This document shows positions 62,888 through 64,000 of a stretch of DNA of 64,000 bases, in pieces. Numbering within the stretch: position 1 is the stretch's first letter; every line of letters starts with the position of its first letter. The translations under genes were made by a program, and so were the position numbers. This DNA comes from an uncultured Bacteroidales bacterium. GTDB taxonomy: Bacteria; Bacteroidota; Bacteroidia; Bacteroidales; UBA932. The notes beneath the pieces were generated by a model. It was not told the origin of the DNA. It did not search any database and saw only the letters and a program-made list of their open reading frames with translations. The stretch covers positions 13,733 to 77,732 of the forward strand of contig CAMZCW010000001.1 in assembly GCA_947305045.1 (NCBI GenBank), in the 5' to 3' direction.

Positions 62888-63994
62888 TTATTCTCCATCC
62901 CATCCAAGATTCTGGACAAATTGGGTGCAAAGGTCTTTTTCCCGCTGAGGAATAGGCAGCAACTCCGACTTTCCGGTCTTTGTATAGAGGGCTCCGATGT
63001 AATAGTCAGGCCCCAAATAGTGCCAAAGGCCCATATTCTCATAGGTTTTCATGACCGTATCCACATAGATTCCCCAACGCACGAGATCTTGGCGGCGATG
63101 CCCTTCGAACGCCAGCTCATAGGAGCGCTCGTCTTGAATAGCCTTCCGGAATTCATCATATCCCAACGTGGCAGGAAGATCCGCGGCGGCCGACGGGGTT
63201 TCCATATCCAGCCCGTAGGCACGGCGACGCACCTTATTCACAGCCTCAAAAGCCTCTGCAGAAGGAGCACCGTCCCGTTCATTGAGGGCTTCGGCATAGA
63301 GCAGAAGCACATCGGCATAACGAAGGACATACCAGTTCACGTTGGTGAGATTGTTATCTGCAATCTGGTTATCGTCCTTGACATAGACTTCGGTGTCCCA
63401 CTTGCGCGGGAAAAGCCTGTAATTGTATGTATAACGCCAATTGATGTTCCAACCCGGAGTCGTTTCATCCATTGCCATTTCAAAGGTAATGGGCGTATTG
63501 GGAACACCTCCGATGGTTCCCTTAACAATGGGAACGCGGCCTTCGGCCCTGTATTCATAATCGGCAAAAGAAATAGCCCAGCGTTTATCTTGCGCGTAAT
63601 TTTTCCATCCGGCAATGAATGGTGGTACAACTCGAAGGAAAGCAAAGTGGAAGTTGCCACGGATGCTTCCTTGCACGGCTGCCACGCCGTTGAAATTACC
63701 CACACGGCCGCAGGATGCCGTGGTGGTTAGCGGAGACCAGTAGGACAGTTCAATCAGGCTCTCGGTGCTATCCCATACATTGTTGCCGGCATTGTACCAC
63801 AACTGGTCGTAGTCTGGCAACAAGTCATGATGGGGGGTGTTCACTAATTGGGATGCCACAGACACTGCATCGGCCCATTTAGTCTCATCGCAGAGCGGGA
63901 AGCCGGCCCAGGTAGCATATACTTTGGCGAGCAGGCCAATGGCGGGAATCTTCGTCAATTTTCGTGCAAAATAATTAGGGTAACCGATTGATAA
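62888..63994 (-). CDS. SusD/RagB-like protein, N-terminal third missing or cut
   Basis: The SusD C-terminal two thirds are clear: TKIPAIGLLAKVYATWAGFPL, NVWDSTESLIELSYWS, WYVLRYADVLLLYAEALNER, VNKVRRRAYGL, ELAFEGHRRQDLVRWG and an ending NLGWDGE (about 356 residues from a TTG at 63958). The frame stays open only to 63994; a TGA stands at 63995-63997. Beyond about 63955 the coding text no longer looks SusD-like and is AT-rich. A complete SusD of this kind needs about 170 more residues and a lipoprotein signal. So either the gene is broken, or a frameshift lies here, with the rest outside the window. It is the expected ligand-binding partner for this lyase locus. Confidence 0.7.
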   Translation of the reverse strand, partial: LSIGYPNYFARKLTKIPAIGLLAKVYATWAGFPLCDETKWADAVSVASQLVNTPHHDLLPDYDQLWYNAGNNVWDSTESLIELSYWSPLTTTASCGRVGNFNGVAAVQGSIRGNFHFAFLRVVPPFIAGWKNYAQDKRWAISFADYEYRAEGRVPIVKGTIGGVPNTPITFEMAMDETTPGWNINWRYTYNYRLFPRKWDTEVYVKDDNQIADNNLTNVNWYVLRYADVLLLYAEALNERDGAPSAEAFEAVNKVRRRAYGLDMETPSAAADLPATLGYDEFRKAIQDERSYELAFEGHRRQDLVRWGIYVDTVMKTYENMGLWHYLGPDYYIGALYTKTGKSELLPIPQREKDLCTQFVQNLGWDGE

Positions 63995-64000
63995 TCAATC
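63986..64000. repeat. 15-base palindrome at the window edge
   Basis: GATTGAT-A-ATCAATC, exactly where the SusD-like frame closes; it may extend beyond the window. Confidence 0.6.

Overview
The window looks like a Bacteroidales chromosome (Bacteroidota, gut or other polysaccharide-degrading lifestyle). The evidence is SusC/SusD pairs, many type II signal peptides, fimbrillin-like surface lipoproteins, heparinase II/III-fold lyases, promoter boxes of the TAnnTTTG type and a DUF3853-type mobile element. The genus cannot be fixed from the sequence. No rRNA, complete tRNA, CRISPR array or recognisable insertion sequence was seen.

Region 1 (about 1-25,505, all minus strand) is one tightly packed polysaccharide-utilisation-type locus read from 25,505 down to the left edge, with gaps of 31 bases or less. 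In order of transcription it holds two secreted endonuclease/exonuclease/phosphatase (EEP) enzymes, a beta-helix surface lipoprotein, SusC, SusD, a microprotein, a lipoprotein joining a fimbrillin-like module to a third EEP domain, a giant GLUG-repeat lipoprotein, GH2, GH28, GH2, a histidine-type phosphatase, a second microprotein and a second beta-helix lipoprotein cut by the window edge. Three EEP enzymes plus a phosphatase suggest a phosphate-containing target (nucleic acid, or a phosphorylated glycan or lipid), while the glycosidases suggest a galactoside or uronide part. A DUF6377-type membrane regulator and a two-helix-turn-helix protein (25,661-27,780) sit directly upstream with their own terminator and probably control the locus.

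Region 2 (27,781-38,330) is accessory DNA: a zinc-finger HNH-like small gene, a 48-bp perfect palindrome, an RloA/RloB (AbiL-like) ATPase-Toprim defence pair, the frameshifted remnant of an SGNH hydrolase, and an ORF6N protein with a phosphodiesterase-like tail. A tRNA 3' end with its terminator follows, at which a tyrosine-integrase element begins (32,091 onward). The element carries an AlbA_2/Schlafen-type protein, a membrane protein, DUF3853, a replication-type helix-turn-helix protein, an unknown protein, twin hairpins resembling an oriT and a relaxosome-type ribbon-helix-helix protein, but no relaxase.

Region 3 (38,379-64,000, all minus strand) is a second packed locus for a uronic-acid polysaccharide. 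Surface lyases of the heparinase II/III fold (four genes), several fimbrillin-module lipoproteins, an esterase and a 5'-broken SusD precede the cytoplasmic uronate route: a KduD-type dehydrogenase, an unusual PTS EIIC-type permease, KduI (here with a signal peptide), KDG kinase and KDPG aldolase, giving pyruvate and glyceraldehyde 3-phosphate. No sulfatase or GH88 gene is in the window.

Two patterns recur in both loci. A fimbrillin-like N-terminal lipoprotein module is joined to unrelated C-terminal domains (beta-helix, GLUG, EEP, DUF4957/DUF5123-like, heparinase). Five of these lipoproteins are each preceded directly by a microprotein of 42-54 residues with a Y-x(1-2)-P-x-V-like start and an acidic end. 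This microprotein-lipoprotein pairing is the best candidate here for an undescribed system.
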